This document shows positions 6,102-12,941 of a stretch of 16,842 nucleotides of DNA, one piece after another. Source of the DNA: Burkholderiaceae bacterium (lineage in GTDB: Bacteria > Pseudomonadota > Gammaproteobacteria > Burkholderiales > Burkholderiaceae); the NCBI GenBank assembly GCA_017998575.1, contig JAGOCV010000049.1:1-16842 (forward strand). The letters run 5' to 3'. Numbering within the stretch: the first letter of the stretch is position 1; each line of letters opens with the position of its first letter. The position numbers and the translations under genes are program-made. The notes beneath the pieces are model-generated. The model was not told the origin of the DNA, ran no database searches, and saw nothing but the letters and a program-made list of their open reading frames with translations.

Positions 6102-7009
6102 ACCAGCGCGATCGGCACCGGCGGGGGCAGGTCCTCCATCGGCAGCTCCACCAGCGCGCCGCGCGCCAGGTACGCATCGAGCGTGCAGCGCGCGGCCAGC
6201 GTCAGCCCGGCGCCGTGCGCGGCCAGCTGCAGGTTGGTGATGGCGTTCATCGACTCGATCCACGGCACGATGGGCGCGAGCGATCGGCGCAGCAGCACCT
6301 GCTCCACCATCATGCGGGCGTTGGTGGGACGCGGCGGCAGGATCCAGTGCTCGGCCACCAGATCGGCCCAGCGGCGCACGCGACTGCCGCGGGCGGCCGG
6401 ATGGTGGGGCGAGCACACCACCGTCCACTGCTCGTCGTAGATCGGCTCGATGACGAAGCCGTCCGAGCGCAGGCCGCCGAGTTCCGAGGGCATGTTCATC
6501 GTCACCAGCACGTCGATGTCGCCGGCTTCCAGCTGGCGGCACATGTCGCCCAGCCGGCCCTCGACCACGCGGGCGCGCGGCAGCTCTCCGCCGGGCACGC
6601 GCTGCATCTCCTGCAGGATGCGCGGGAGCAGCGTCCAGGTGAGGAAGGGCACCGCGCCCACGCGCACCTCGTCGGCGCGGCCGCCCTGGCGCGCGGCCAG
6701 TTCGTCGGCCAGTTGCGCCACTTCGTTGAGCAGCAGGCGGGCGCGCGCTGTCACCATCTCGCCCATCGCCGTGGGTGAGAGGCCGCGCGGCAGGCGCTGG
6801 AACAGCTCGGCACCGAACAGCGATTCGGTCTCGCGCAGGCCCTTGCTCACGGCGGCGGCACTCAGGTGCAGGCGCTGGGCGGCGGCGCGCACGCTGCCGG
6901 TGTCGGTCAGCGTGGCGATCAGTTCGAGCTGGCGCATGCGCAGCGCGGCCAGCAGGCGGTGGGTGGCGGTGTCCAAGGGGCGGTCGGGAAAAGTCGGCGC
7001 GATCATCAT
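5849..7009 (-). CDS. LysR-family transcriptional regulator with an overlapping C-terminal extension
   Basis: Encodes 386 residues, about 70-80 more than a usual LysR protein. The N-terminal winged HTH (about residues 26-85) shows MRQLELIATLTDTGSVRAAA, then LSAAAVSKGLRETE and FQRLPRGLSPT. The substrate-binding domain follows and looks complete up to IALVYRTGAARRPVL near residue 318. The frame then continues through about 60 low-complexity Ser/Ala/Thr/Arg residues before the stop at 5849. This tail lies antisense to the opine dehydrogenase gene, whose stop codon falls inside the LVYR codons. ATGs at 7009 and 7006 are both possible starts with only a weak ribosome site. Convergence on the Bug/opine pair makes it a candidate regulator of that pair, but this is inferred from position. 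Confidence 0.85.
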   Translation of the reverse strand: MMIAPTFPDRPLDTATHRLLAALRMRQLELIATLTDTGSVRAAAQRLHLSAAAVSKGLRETESLFGAELFQRLPRGLSPTAMGEMVTARARLLLNEVAQLADELAARQGGRADEVRVGAVPFLTWTLLPRILQEMQRVPGGELPRARVVEGRLGDMCRQLEAGDIDVLVTMNMPSELGGLRSDGFVIEPIYDEQWTVVCSPHHPAARGSRVRRWADLVAEHWILPPRPTNARMMVEQVLLRRSLAPIVPWIESMNAITNLQLAAHGAGLTLAARCTLDAYLARGALVELPMEDLPPPVPIALVYRTGAARRPVLSALRSAAQRASSEAASASAATIRAASEFSPRKSRAQTDSSSVTQDASTGVGTRATRPRVSRKAMPKGTSSST

Positions 7010-7155
7010 GCAACAGGCGGGCAAGCACGATCCGTGCAGACCCGCGTGCAACGCCAGGCGCGAACCCCCGCGAAGACGCACAGGCGCCGCTGGATGGCAT
7101 GCCGCGCCGGGCTGCGCCTACAGCCGGGCGCGGGCCGCGCGGGCACGATTGCAGC
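7010..7155. promoter_or_regulatory. Divergent intergenic region between the LysR gene and the AsmA-like gene
   Basis: These 146 bases hold the promoters of two divergent genes. The only symmetric element seen is GCACGATCCGTGC (7025-7037, 5-base arms) starting 16 bases upstream of the LysR ATG, which could be an autoregulatory site. No convincing -35/-10 pair was found on either strand. Confidence 0.25.
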
Positions 7156-8487
7156 ATGTCCTGGTTCCGCCCGCGCTCGCCCGTCCTCCGCTGCGGGGTG
7201 TGGCTACTGGCCGGTCTGGCCGTCCTGCTGGCCGCCGCGGTCGTCGCCCTGCTCGTGTGGCTGCCCGGCGACGACGAGCTGGCGCGCCGCGTCGAGCACG
7301 AAGTGCAGGCGCGCACCGGCGTGGCCGTGCAGGTCGGCGCGTTGAGCTGGCGCCTGCTGCCCGTGCCCATGGCCGAGGTGCGCGACGTGCGCACCGCGCA
7401 GGACGAGCCCATCACCATCGCGCGCGTCGCCCTGTGGCCGCGCCTGGGCTGGCGCACGCTGCGCGATCGCAACTGGGGCCTGTCGCGCGTGGAAGTGGAC
7501 GACGCGGTGCTGCCGCGCCTGTCGGTGCGCGCGTTCCGCAGCGGCAAGCGGGGCCTGGGCGATCGGCATCCGGTCGATCACGTCGTGCTGCGGCGGGTGA
7601 CCTACGTGTCGTGGAGCGGCGTGCCGCTGGCCTATGACGCCGACGTGCGCTTCGACGCGGGATGGCGCCCGCGCGAGGGCGTGGTGAGCCGCAGCGACGC
7701 GGCCCAGCCCACGCTGCTGCGCCTGACGCGCCAGGGCGATGAAGACCGCTGGCGCGCCCATGCCGAGGCCGGCGGCGGCAGCGGCGAAGGCGAGCTCACG
7801 CTGACCGAGACACCCGACGGCCTGATCACCGTGCAAGGCACGTTCGAGCCGCGCCGCGTCGAAGTGCAATCGGCCATCGCCGCCTTCAAGCGCCGCTCGC
7901 CGCTTGCCGGCCTGGCTTCGGGCCGCACGCGCGTGCATGCGCAGGGCACCAGTCCGGGCGAGCTGGGCCGGTCGTTGCGCACCGAAAGCGACCTGACGGT
8001 GGAGCAGGGCGTGGTGCTGCGGCTGGACATCGACCGCGCCGTGAAATCGCTGGGCCGCGAGCGTGAGGGGCAGACGCGGCTCGACACGCTCTCGGGCCGC
8101 GTCGTCACGCAGAACACCGAGCAGGGCGGCATGCGCGTCTCCTACTCCGGCATCCAGGCCACCGCCGGCGGCTACAAGGCCGAGGGCGAAGCCACCGTGT
8201 ACCGCCGCCACGTCAGCGCGAGGGGCTCGCTCGACATGGCCGGCGGCGCGGTGGACGTGCCCTTCACCGTCGAAGGGCCCACGCGCAAGCCCGATTTCAG
8301 GATCGCCCCCGGCTTCTACGCAGGTGCCGCCGTGGGCACCGCCATCCTGCCGGGAATCGGTACGGTGATCGGCGCGAAGATTGGCGGCTTGCTCGGGCGC
8401 GGCGGCGGCAACGCCGCCCCAGGCACGCCGAAGCCGGCCCGGCGGGGCGCCGCCTCGGCGCCGGCTGGCGCGCCATCCACGCGATGA
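7156..8487 (+). CDS. AsmA-like membrane-anchored envelope protein with C-terminal glycine-rich segment
   Basis: Encodes 443 residues. A single N-terminal transmembrane anchor (about residues 14-36) is followed by an ELARRVEHEVQARTGVAVQV segment and a WRLLPVPMAEVRDV strand. These are typical of the AsmA N-terminus, with a periplasmic beta-rich domain after the anchor. Later, the VRLDIDRAVKSLG and GGYKAEGEATV regions, and a DVPFTVEGPTRKPDFRI segment, resemble the AsmA C-terminal domain. AsmA/TamB-related proteins are linked to outer-membrane biogenesis and lipid transport. The last 58 residues start with a glycine-zipper-like GFYAGAAVGTAILPGIG and end in an Ala/Pro-rich tail. Such a zipper is unusual for AsmA proteins but could be part of a hydrophobic C-terminal segment. 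The ATG at 7156 is the first that yields a proper anchor. The gene ends 4 bases before the convergent CysB-type gene. Confidence 0.75.
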   Translation: MSWFRPRSPVLRCGVWLLAGLAVLLAAAVVALLVWLPGDDELARRVEHEVQARTGVAVQVGALSWRLLPVPMAEVRDVRTAQDEPITIARVALWPRLGWRTLRDRNWGLSRVEVDDAVLPRLSVRAFRSGKRGLGDRHPVDHVVLRRVTYVSWSGVPLAYDADVRFDAGWRPREGVVSRSDAAQPTLLRLTRQGDEDRWRAHAEAGGGSGEGELTLTETPDGLITVQGTFEPRRVEVQSAIAAFKRRSPLAGLASGRTRVHAQGTSPGELGRSLRTESDLTVEQGVVLRLDIDRAVKSLGREREGQTRLDTLSGRVVTQNTEQGGMRVSYSGIQATAGGYKAEGEATVYRRHVSARGSLDMAGGAVDVPFTVEGPTRKPDFRIAPGFYAGAAVGTAILPGIGTVIGAKIGGLLGRGGGNAAPGTPKPARRGAASAPAGAPSTR

Positions 8488-8491
8488 GGCG

Positions 8492-9433
8492 TCAGGCCTC
8501 CGGTGCGTCCGGCGCGGGCTGGGCCATCGCGCGGTCCACCCCGGCGGCGTCCAGCCCCGGCGCGAAGGATTCGATGAAGGCGTAGGTGTAGCCGCGCAGG
8601 AAGCTGCCGCGCTTGAGCGCCAGCTGGGTCACGTTGATGCCGAACAGCGCACCGGCATCGACGCCGCGCAGCGCCAGATCGCGCTCGGGGTCGAACGCGA
8701 TCGAGGCCACCAGGCCCACGCCCATGCCGAGTTCGACATAGGCCTTGATGACGTCGGCATCCATCGCCGCCAGCACCACGTTGGCCTGCAGTCCGGCTTC
8801 GGCGAAAGCGGCGTCGATGCGCGCGCGGCCGGTGAAGCCGTGGTCGTAGGTGATGAGCGGCTGCTGCGCCAGCCGCTCCAGCGTGAGGGGGCCTTCGAGC
8901 AGCGGATGCCCGGCGGGAGCCACCACCGAGTGCGTCCACCGATAGCAGGGCAGGGCGACCAGGCCCTCGTACTGCTGCAGGGCTTCGGTCGCGATGCCGA
9001 GATCGGCCTCGCCCGACAGCAGCATCTCGGCCACCTGCCGGGGCGAGCCCTGGTGCAGCCGCAGCTGCACGTCGGGAAAGCGCTGGCGGAACTCCTGCAC
9101 GGCCGGCGGCAGGGCGTAGCGGGCCTGCGAGTGCGTGGCCGCGATGGACAGCGTGCCGGTGTCCTGCCGCGCGAACTCGCGGCCGGCGCGCTGCAGGTTG
9201 CCCGCGCCCTGCAGGATGCTCTCGATGATGGGCAGCACGGTGCCGCCGGGCGGCGTGAGGCCGGTGAGCCGTTTGCCCGCGCGCACGAAGATCTCGATGC
9301 CCAGCTCGTCTTCCAGCTCGCGGATCTGCCGGCTCACGCCGGGCTGCGAGGTATGGAGGGTGTGGGCGACTTCGGTGAGGTTGAAGCCGCGCCGCGCGGC
9401 TTCGCGCACCGAGCGCAGCTGCTGGAAGTTCAT
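8492..9433 (-). CDS. cysB: CysB-type LysR regulator of sulfur assimilation
   Basis: Encodes 313 residues (CysB proteins are about 320). The start at ATG 9431-9433 gives the family N-terminus MNFQQLRSVREAARRGFNLT, with the HTH at about 18-37 (TSQPGVSRQIRELEDELG). Ligand-domain signatures are those of CysB/Cbl: ATHSQARYALP (99-109), whose Thr/Ser and Gln contact sulfate or thiosulfate in CysB structures, and HQGSP (127-131). It should activate cysteine-biosynthesis or sulfonate genes, sensing O-/N-acetylserine and sulfate. No sulfur genes are adjacent, so a paralogue such as Cbl/SsuR type cannot be excluded. A palindrome upstream (9466-9484) may be its own operator. Confidence 0.88.
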   Translation of the reverse strand: MNFQQLRSVREAARRGFNLTEVAHTLHTSQPGVSRQIRELEDELGIEIFVRAGKRLTGLTPPGGTVLPIIESILQGAGNLQRAGREFARQDTGTLSIAATHSQARYALPPAVQEFRQRFPDVQLRLHQGSPRQVAEMLLSGEADLGIATEALQQYEGLVALPCYRWTHSVVAPAGHPLLEGPLTLERLAQQPLITYDHGFTGRARIDAAFAEAGLQANVVLAAMDADVIKAYVELGMGVGLVASIAFDPERDLALRGVDAGALFGINVTQLALKRGSFLRGYTYAFIESFAPGLDAAGVDRAMAQPAPDAPEA

Positions 9434-9465
9434 GCACCGCATTATTCGGCGCGGGCCGCCGCGGG

Positions 9466-9484
9466 CCAACGAATCAATCGTTGG
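9466..9484. promoter_or_regulatory. 19-bp inverted repeat upstream of the CysB-type gene
   Basis: CCAACGAATCAATCGTTGG has perfect 7-base arms with a 5-base AT-rich centre, 33-51 bases upstream of the regulator's ATG. LysR-type regulators commonly repress their own gene through such a site, so autoregulation is the simplest reading. It could also control the permease gene, whose 3' end lies 70 bases away, only if a transcript arose here on the other strand, which is unlikely. Confidence 0.45.
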
Positions 9485-9554
9485 TTGGATATCGCGGACT
9501 TGTCTGTGGCGGCGCGCGTGCTGCCTGTGGCCCGCGCGCCGCCGCCCGCAGCCG

Positions 9555-10850
9555 TCAGGCCGGCTTGCGGCCCGCGCTCAGCAGCGCGTAGAGGATGATG
9601 GCGCCGAAGGTGGCGGTGCCGATGCCGCCCAGAGCGAACTGGCCGAACTTCAGCGTGAAGTCGCCGGTGCCCAGCACCAGGGTGATGGCGGCCACGATGA
9701 GGTTGCGGTTGTCGCTGAAGTCGACGCGGTTGTCGACCCAGATCTTGGCGCCGGCCACGGCGATCAGGCCGAACACCACGATCGACACGCCGCCCATCAC
9801 CGGCAGGGGAATGGCCTGGATCACGGCGCCGAACTTCGGCGAGAAGCCCAGCACCAGCGCGATCACCGCCGCCACCACGAAGACGGCGGTGGAGTAGATG
9901 CGCGTGGCCGCCATCACGCCGATGTTCTCGGCGTAGGTGGTCACGCCCGTGCCGCCGGCCGAGCCGCTCACCATGGTGGCGATGCCGTCGCCGATGAAGG
10001 CGCGGCCCATGTACGGATCGAGGTTGCGGCCGGTCATCGCCGTCACGGCCTTGATGTGGCCCAGGTTCTCGGCCACCAGGATGATGGCCACGGGCGCGAT
10101 CAGCAGCATGGCGTTGGCCGTGAACACCGGCGCGGTGAACGCGGGCGCACCGAACCACGCGGCGGCCGCGATGCCCGACAGGTCCATCGGCTTGCCCCAG
10201 CCCAGGCCGTTGGTCAGCAGTGCGTAGATCACCGTGGCCACGATCAGGCCCACCAGGATCAGCAGGCGCTGCACCATGCCGCGCGTGAACACGGCCACCA
10301 GCCCCACCGACAGGAAGGTGACGGCCTGCATCCAGCTGTCGAAGTTGCTGGCGGCCATGTTCTTGATCGGGATGCCCGCCAGGTTCAGACCGATCACCGC
10401 CACCACCGAGCCCGTGACCACGGGCGGCATGAAGCGTTCGATCCAGCCCGTGCCCACGGCCTGCACGATGAAGCCGATCAGCGTGTAGAGCACGCCGCAG
10501 GCGACGATGCCGCCCAGCGCCACGGCCAGGTTGGCATTGGGCCCCTGGCCGCCGTAGCCGCTGGCCGCGATCACCACGCCGATGAAGGCGAAGCTCGATC
10601 CCAGGTAGCTGGGCACCTTGCCGCCGGTGATCACGAAGAAGATCAGCGTGCCGATGCCGCTCATCAGGATGGCGATGTTGGGGTTGAAGCCCATGAGGAT
10701 GGGCGCCAGCACCGTGGCGCCGAACATCGCGATGACGTGCTGCACGCCCATCACGCCGGTCTGCGGCCAGGGCAGGCGCTCGTCGGGGCCGATCACCCCA
10801 CCGCCGTCCAGCGCCGCCGCGCTCTTTTCCTTCCAGTCGAACATGCCCAT
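9555..10850 (-). CDS. NCS2 uracil/xanthine permease (UraA/RutG-like pyrimidine transporter)
   Basis: Encodes 431 residues, normal for the NCS2 nucleobase:cation symporters, with about a dozen hydrophobic segments throughout. Diagnostic motifs: QHVIAMFGATVLAPILMGFNP near the N-terminus, AENLGHIKAVTAMTGRN in the helix-8 region, and GGTGVTTYAENIGVMAATRIYS (split across helix 10). The two conserved Glu residues in AEN and AENIG correspond to the uracil-binding glutamates of UraA. This points to a pyrimidine rather than a purine transporter. The start at ATG 10848-10850 is set by an AAGGAG lying 6 bases upstream. The ATG at 10856 directly abuts that site and is too close. It is transcribed away from the ATPase module. 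Confidence 0.92.
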   Translation of the reverse strand: MGMFDWKEKSAAALDGGGVIGPDERLPWPQTGVMGVQHVIAMFGATVLAPILMGFNPNIAILMSGIGTLIFFVITGGKVPSYLGSSFAFIGVVIAASGYGGQGPNANLAVALGGIVACGVLYTLIGFIVQAVGTGWIERFMPPVVTGSVVAVIGLNLAGIPIKNMAASNFDSWMQAVTFLSVGLVAVFTRGMVQRLLILVGLIVATVIYALLTNGLGWGKPMDLSGIAAAAWFGAPAFTAPVFTANAMLLIAPVAIILVAENLGHIKAVTAMTGRNLDPYMGRAFIGDGIATMVSGSAGGTGVTTYAENIGVMAATRIYSTAVFVVAAVIALVLGFSPKFGAVIQAIPLPVMGGVSIVVFGLIAVAGAKIWVDNRVDFSDNRNLIVAAITLVLGTGDFTLKFGQFALGGIGTATFGAIILYALLSAGRKPA

Positions 10851-10856
10851 GGCCAT

Positions 10857-10862
10857 CTCCTT
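10857..10862 (-). promoter_or_regulatory. Ribosome-binding site deciding the permease start
   Basis: AAGGAG on the minus strand occupies 10857-10862. It has zero spacing to the ATG at 10854-10856 but the usual 6 bases to the ATG at 10848-10850, so translation most likely starts at the latter, giving MGMFDWKEK. Confidence 0.7.
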
Positions 10863-10922
10863 GTGTGTTGTCTTGGCAGCCGGCGATGTTAAACGCAGCC
10901 TTCAGTCGCTGAGAACAGCTGA

Positions 10923-10956
10923 AAAATCCAGATAAATCGTATTTCGCCTGGATTTT
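10923..10956. repeat. AT-rich inverted repeat between the permease and the ATPase module
   Basis: AAAATCCAG (10923-10931) and CTGGATTTT (10948-10956) are perfect 9-base arms around a 16-base AT-rich loop, which itself contains AAAT/ATTT (10934-10937, 10941-10944). It is markedly more AT-rich than the surrounding genome and stands at the left edge of the foreign-looking segment. It may be an operator for the module, a bidirectional terminator, or the scar of an insertion. Confidence 0.5.
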
Positions 10957-10985
10957 GAAGTGAAATCACAATTGATTGCCATAAT
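10955..10985 (+). promoter_or_regulatory. Candidate promoter for the ATPase-TOPRIM module
   Basis: TTGAAG (10955-10960) and CATAAT (10980-10985) resemble -35 and -10 elements with a 19-base spacer, slightly long. Predicted transcription would start near 10992, leaving a short leader that still contains AAGGA for the ATG at 11003. The -35 overlaps the inverted repeat's right arm, so a factor binding the repeat could repress it. Confidence 0.35.
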
Positions 10986-11002
10986 GAGACAAGGAATCGC
11001 CC

Positions 11003-12190
11003 ATGCTGCTGTCATTTGCCGTCACCAACTTCCACAGCTTCGCCGACCGTACGGAGGTGTCCCTGACGCTCAACAAGCGGGACACCGTGCACGGCTGGGA
11101 TCGCCAGTCTTCATCGGGTGAGCGGGTGACAACGGCGTTGGCGCTGCTGGGGGCCAACGGTGCAGGCAAGAGCAGCTTGCTCAAGGTTGGCCCGTTCCTG
11201 TCGTGGTTCCTGCAGGATTCGTTCGACCTCAAGCCGACGGACAACATTCCGCTGATGCCGCATCTGAGCCGCAAGGACGAGGCTTCCGAGTTCGAGTTCG
11301 AATCGGACGATGGCCATGGCTGGCGCTGGCGCTACGTGTTGCGTGCAACCACGGACCGCGTGCTGCACGAAGCCCTGTACCGGCGCAATGTGAACCCGGG
11401 CGACCGCTACAGCTACGTGTTCAAGCGCGACTGGAACGGCAAGGGCTATACGGTCCGGCAGCAGGAGTTCGGGCTGGTCGACAGCGAGGCCGCCAAAGTC
11501 CGTGACAACGTATCGCTGGTCTCCTGGGGCCGGCAGTACGGTGCGCAACTCGCGGTGCATTTCTCGGACTTCGCGGTGTCGTCGAATATCGTCGCCATCG
11601 GCCGTGCGCCTTCGACAAATGCGATGTGGGACGCGGCGGAGCTGTTCAGCGAGTCAGATGCTTCGCAGGAAATGATGCGTTCGCTTCTGCGGCAGTGGGA
11701 TCTGGGTCTGTCTGATGTTCGCATACAGGCGGTCGAGGCCATCGCTCCAGGCGAAACCCAAAGCCGCACGCGGTGGTTCCCCTTTGGCGTCCATCACGTG
11801 CGGGGCAAGGAGTTCATGCTGCCGTTCGTGTTCGAGTCCAGTGGAACGCAGACGGCGTTCATCCTGTTGTCGCGGCTGCTGCCGACGCTGCATCTGGGCG
11901 GCATGGCCTTCATCGACGAGCTGGAAAGCGATCTTCATCCCCACATGATCGAGCCCATCCTCAAGCTCTTTCATGACCGTCAGACCAATCCTCGCGGTGC
12001 GCAGCTCATCTTCACCTGCCAGTCACCGGAAGTGCTCCGTGTGCTTCAGCGGGCCCAAGTCGTTTTCATCGAAAAGACCGATTGCGAGAGCGTGGCGTAT
12101 CGAGGCGACGACATCGTGGGCCTCGACGCATCGCACAACCTCTACGCGAAGTACATGTCAGGCGCGTTGGGCGCTGTTCCCCAGCTCTGA
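11003..12190 (+). CDS. SMC/ABC-like AAA ATPase of a two-gene ATPase-TOPRIM module (RloA/AbiLi-like)
   Basis: Encodes 395 residues. The N-terminus MLLSFAVTNFHSFADR is typical of COG1106-type ATPases, which sense and gate partner nucleases. Walker A is GANGAGKS at 50-57. An ABC-signature-like SSGTQ is at 279-283. Walker B is MAFIDELESDLHP with Asp305 and Glu306. The position where relatives carry the switch histidine (usually T-H-S/N) reads FTCQSPEVL, so Gln340 replaces it. The middle part (about 90-260) is an insertion without recognised motifs. AAGGA precedes the ATG. Base composition is lower in GC than neighbours (36 of 60 in 11701-11760). The RloB-like partner starts 12 bases downstream. 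By analogy with RloA/RloB, AbiL and PARIS, a phage-defence role is inferred, not shown. Confidence 0.88.
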   Translation: MLLSFAVTNFHSFADRTEVSLTLNKRDTVHGWDRQSSSGERVTTALALLGANGAGKSSLLKVGPFLSWFLQDSFDLKPTDNIPLMPHLSRKDEASEFEFESDDGHGWRWRYVLRATTDRVLHEALYRRNVNPGDRYSYVFKRDWNGKGYTVRQQEFGLVDSEAAKVRDNVSLVSWGRQYGAQLAVHFSDFAVSSNIVAIGRAPSTNAMWDAAELFSESDASQEMMRSLLRQWDLGLSDVRIQAVEAIAPGETQSRTRWFPFGVHHVRGKEFMLPFVFESSGTQTAFILLSRLLPTLHLGGMAFIDELESDLHPHMIEPILKLFHDRQTNPRGAQLIFTCQSPEVLRVLQRAQVVFIEKTDCESVAYRGDDIVGLDASHNLYAKYMSGALGAVPQL

Positions 12191-12202
12191 GCGGATCGAA
12201 GG

Positions 12203-12708
12203 ATGACCGTCGTGAGGTCCGTTGCGCATACCGCGATCCTGGCCGTCGGGGAGGGTGCTGCCGAGCTGAATCTCTTGCGCCATCTCAAGAGCATCTACCT
12301 TCCACGGCACTGCGGTACCACGGTACGAATCGTCGGCGGACTCGGCAAAGGGGGGCGCGGCGTGCTGGACTATGCGCGGGGACAGGCGACGGCGGGCGAC
12401 TACGCCCGGGTCGTCCTGCTGCTGGACACGGACGTCGACTGGAACGACGCGCTTCGCAAAGAGGCCAGGCAGGCACGCTTCGATGTGGTCGAGTCGACGC
12501 CTTGCCTTGAAGCCTGGCTGCTGGCGATCCATGGGGACAGACGCGCGCGCAGTTCAGCGCATCCAAGCAGGCGTTCGCGAAGAAATTCGGAGTGCCTGCG
12601 CATGACGAGCGTGTGTCCATGCGGCACTTTGGCCGCGCCCTCCTCGATGCATCCCGGGAGAAGGTCGACGCGCTGGCGGCCCTTTTCAAAGCGCTCAACG
12701 TGCCTTGA
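12203..12708 (+). pseudogene. RloB-like TOPRIM protein, frameshifted near residue 114
   Basis: Start ATG at 12203 (AAGG immediately before it; GTG at 12212 is better spaced). The first part reads AILAVGEGAAE (11-21), with Glu17 of the TOPRIM GEG motif, then VVLLLDTDVDW (70-80), with the DxD of the metal site, and STPCLEAWLLAIHGD, the RloB-type PCFExWLL motif. The frame then turns to unrelated Arg/Ser-rich sequence. From 12550 another frame gives FSASKQAFAKKFGVPAHD and RHFGRALLDASREKVDAL, ending at TGA 12706-12708. That is the expected RloB C-terminus. Removing one CG from the repeat at 12542-12550 restores a single 167-residue protein. The effector or nuclease half of the module is therefore broken, phase-switched or mis-sequenced here. 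Confidence 0.8.
12542..12550. repeat. CG-dinucleotide tract at the frameshift site
   Basis: CGCGCGCGC lies exactly at the point where the RloB-like reading frame changes. One unit (2 bases) more than needed is present. Slippage by one repeat unit accounts for the shift and could be reversible. Confidence 0.6.
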
Positions 12709-12734
12709 ACGAGGCGGCCACGCACGCCCCATTC

Positions 12735-12848
12735 TCACCACCAGATCCAGTCCTCATTGCTGCGGGGCAGCGAATGCAGTGACTCCATGACACGGGTGGC
12801 CCCATGGATGGCGCCGAAGACCAGGGCAAGCAGCAGGAAGACAAACAT
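12735..12848 (-). CDS. 37-residue membrane peptide under TetR-type operator control
   Basis: Encodes 37 residues: a hydrophobic N-terminal helix (MFVFLLLALVFGAIHGA) and a short polar tail ending in Trp-Ile-Trp-Trp. It is probably a single-pass inner-membrane miniprotein. Support is not length but context: AAGGAG with ideal 6-base spacing before the ATG at 12846-12848, and directly upstream the palindrome shared with the tetR gene. It lies downstream of tetR on the same strand but has its own operator, so it is likely transcribed separately and repressed by that TetR. I do not recognise a family; a role in stress or membrane modulation is speculative. Confidence 0.6.
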   Translation of the reverse strand: MFVFLLLALVFGAIHGATRVMESLHSLPRSNEDWIWW

Positions 12849-12864
12849 GGCGATCTCCTTTATC

Positions 12865-12881
12865 GCACGACTGTGCGAAAT
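12865..12881. promoter_or_regulatory. TetR operator copy 1, upstream of the membrane-peptide gene
   Basis: GCACGACTGTGCGAAAT is identical over 17 bases to the site upstream of tetR (13558-13574). With flanks it forms TCGCAC-GACT-GTGCGA, perfect 6-base arms around a 4-base centre. It sits 17 bases before the peptide's ATG, overlapping the leader and the likely transcription start, where a bound repressor would block expression. Confidence 0.65.
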
Positions 12882-12941
12882 ATGGGCGGGTGGACGAAAC
12901 AGGATGCAGACACGGACAGGCAATGAGAGAGGCGCGCCGCG

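Noticed and set aside
10854..10856. ATG at 10856 as the permease start
   Set aside because: The AAGGAG ribosome-binding site directly abuts it with no spacing; the ATG at 10850 has the proper 6-base spacing.
10857..12734. Flanking direct repeats, integrase or transposase for the ATPase-TOPRIM segment
   Set aside because: None seen by eye on either side. Acquisition is suggested only by composition and the AT-rich leader.
12735..12923. Longer 62-residue version of the small membrane peptide
   Set aside because: It would read through the operator and the ribosome-binding site. The good AAGGAG supports the inner ATG at 12848.
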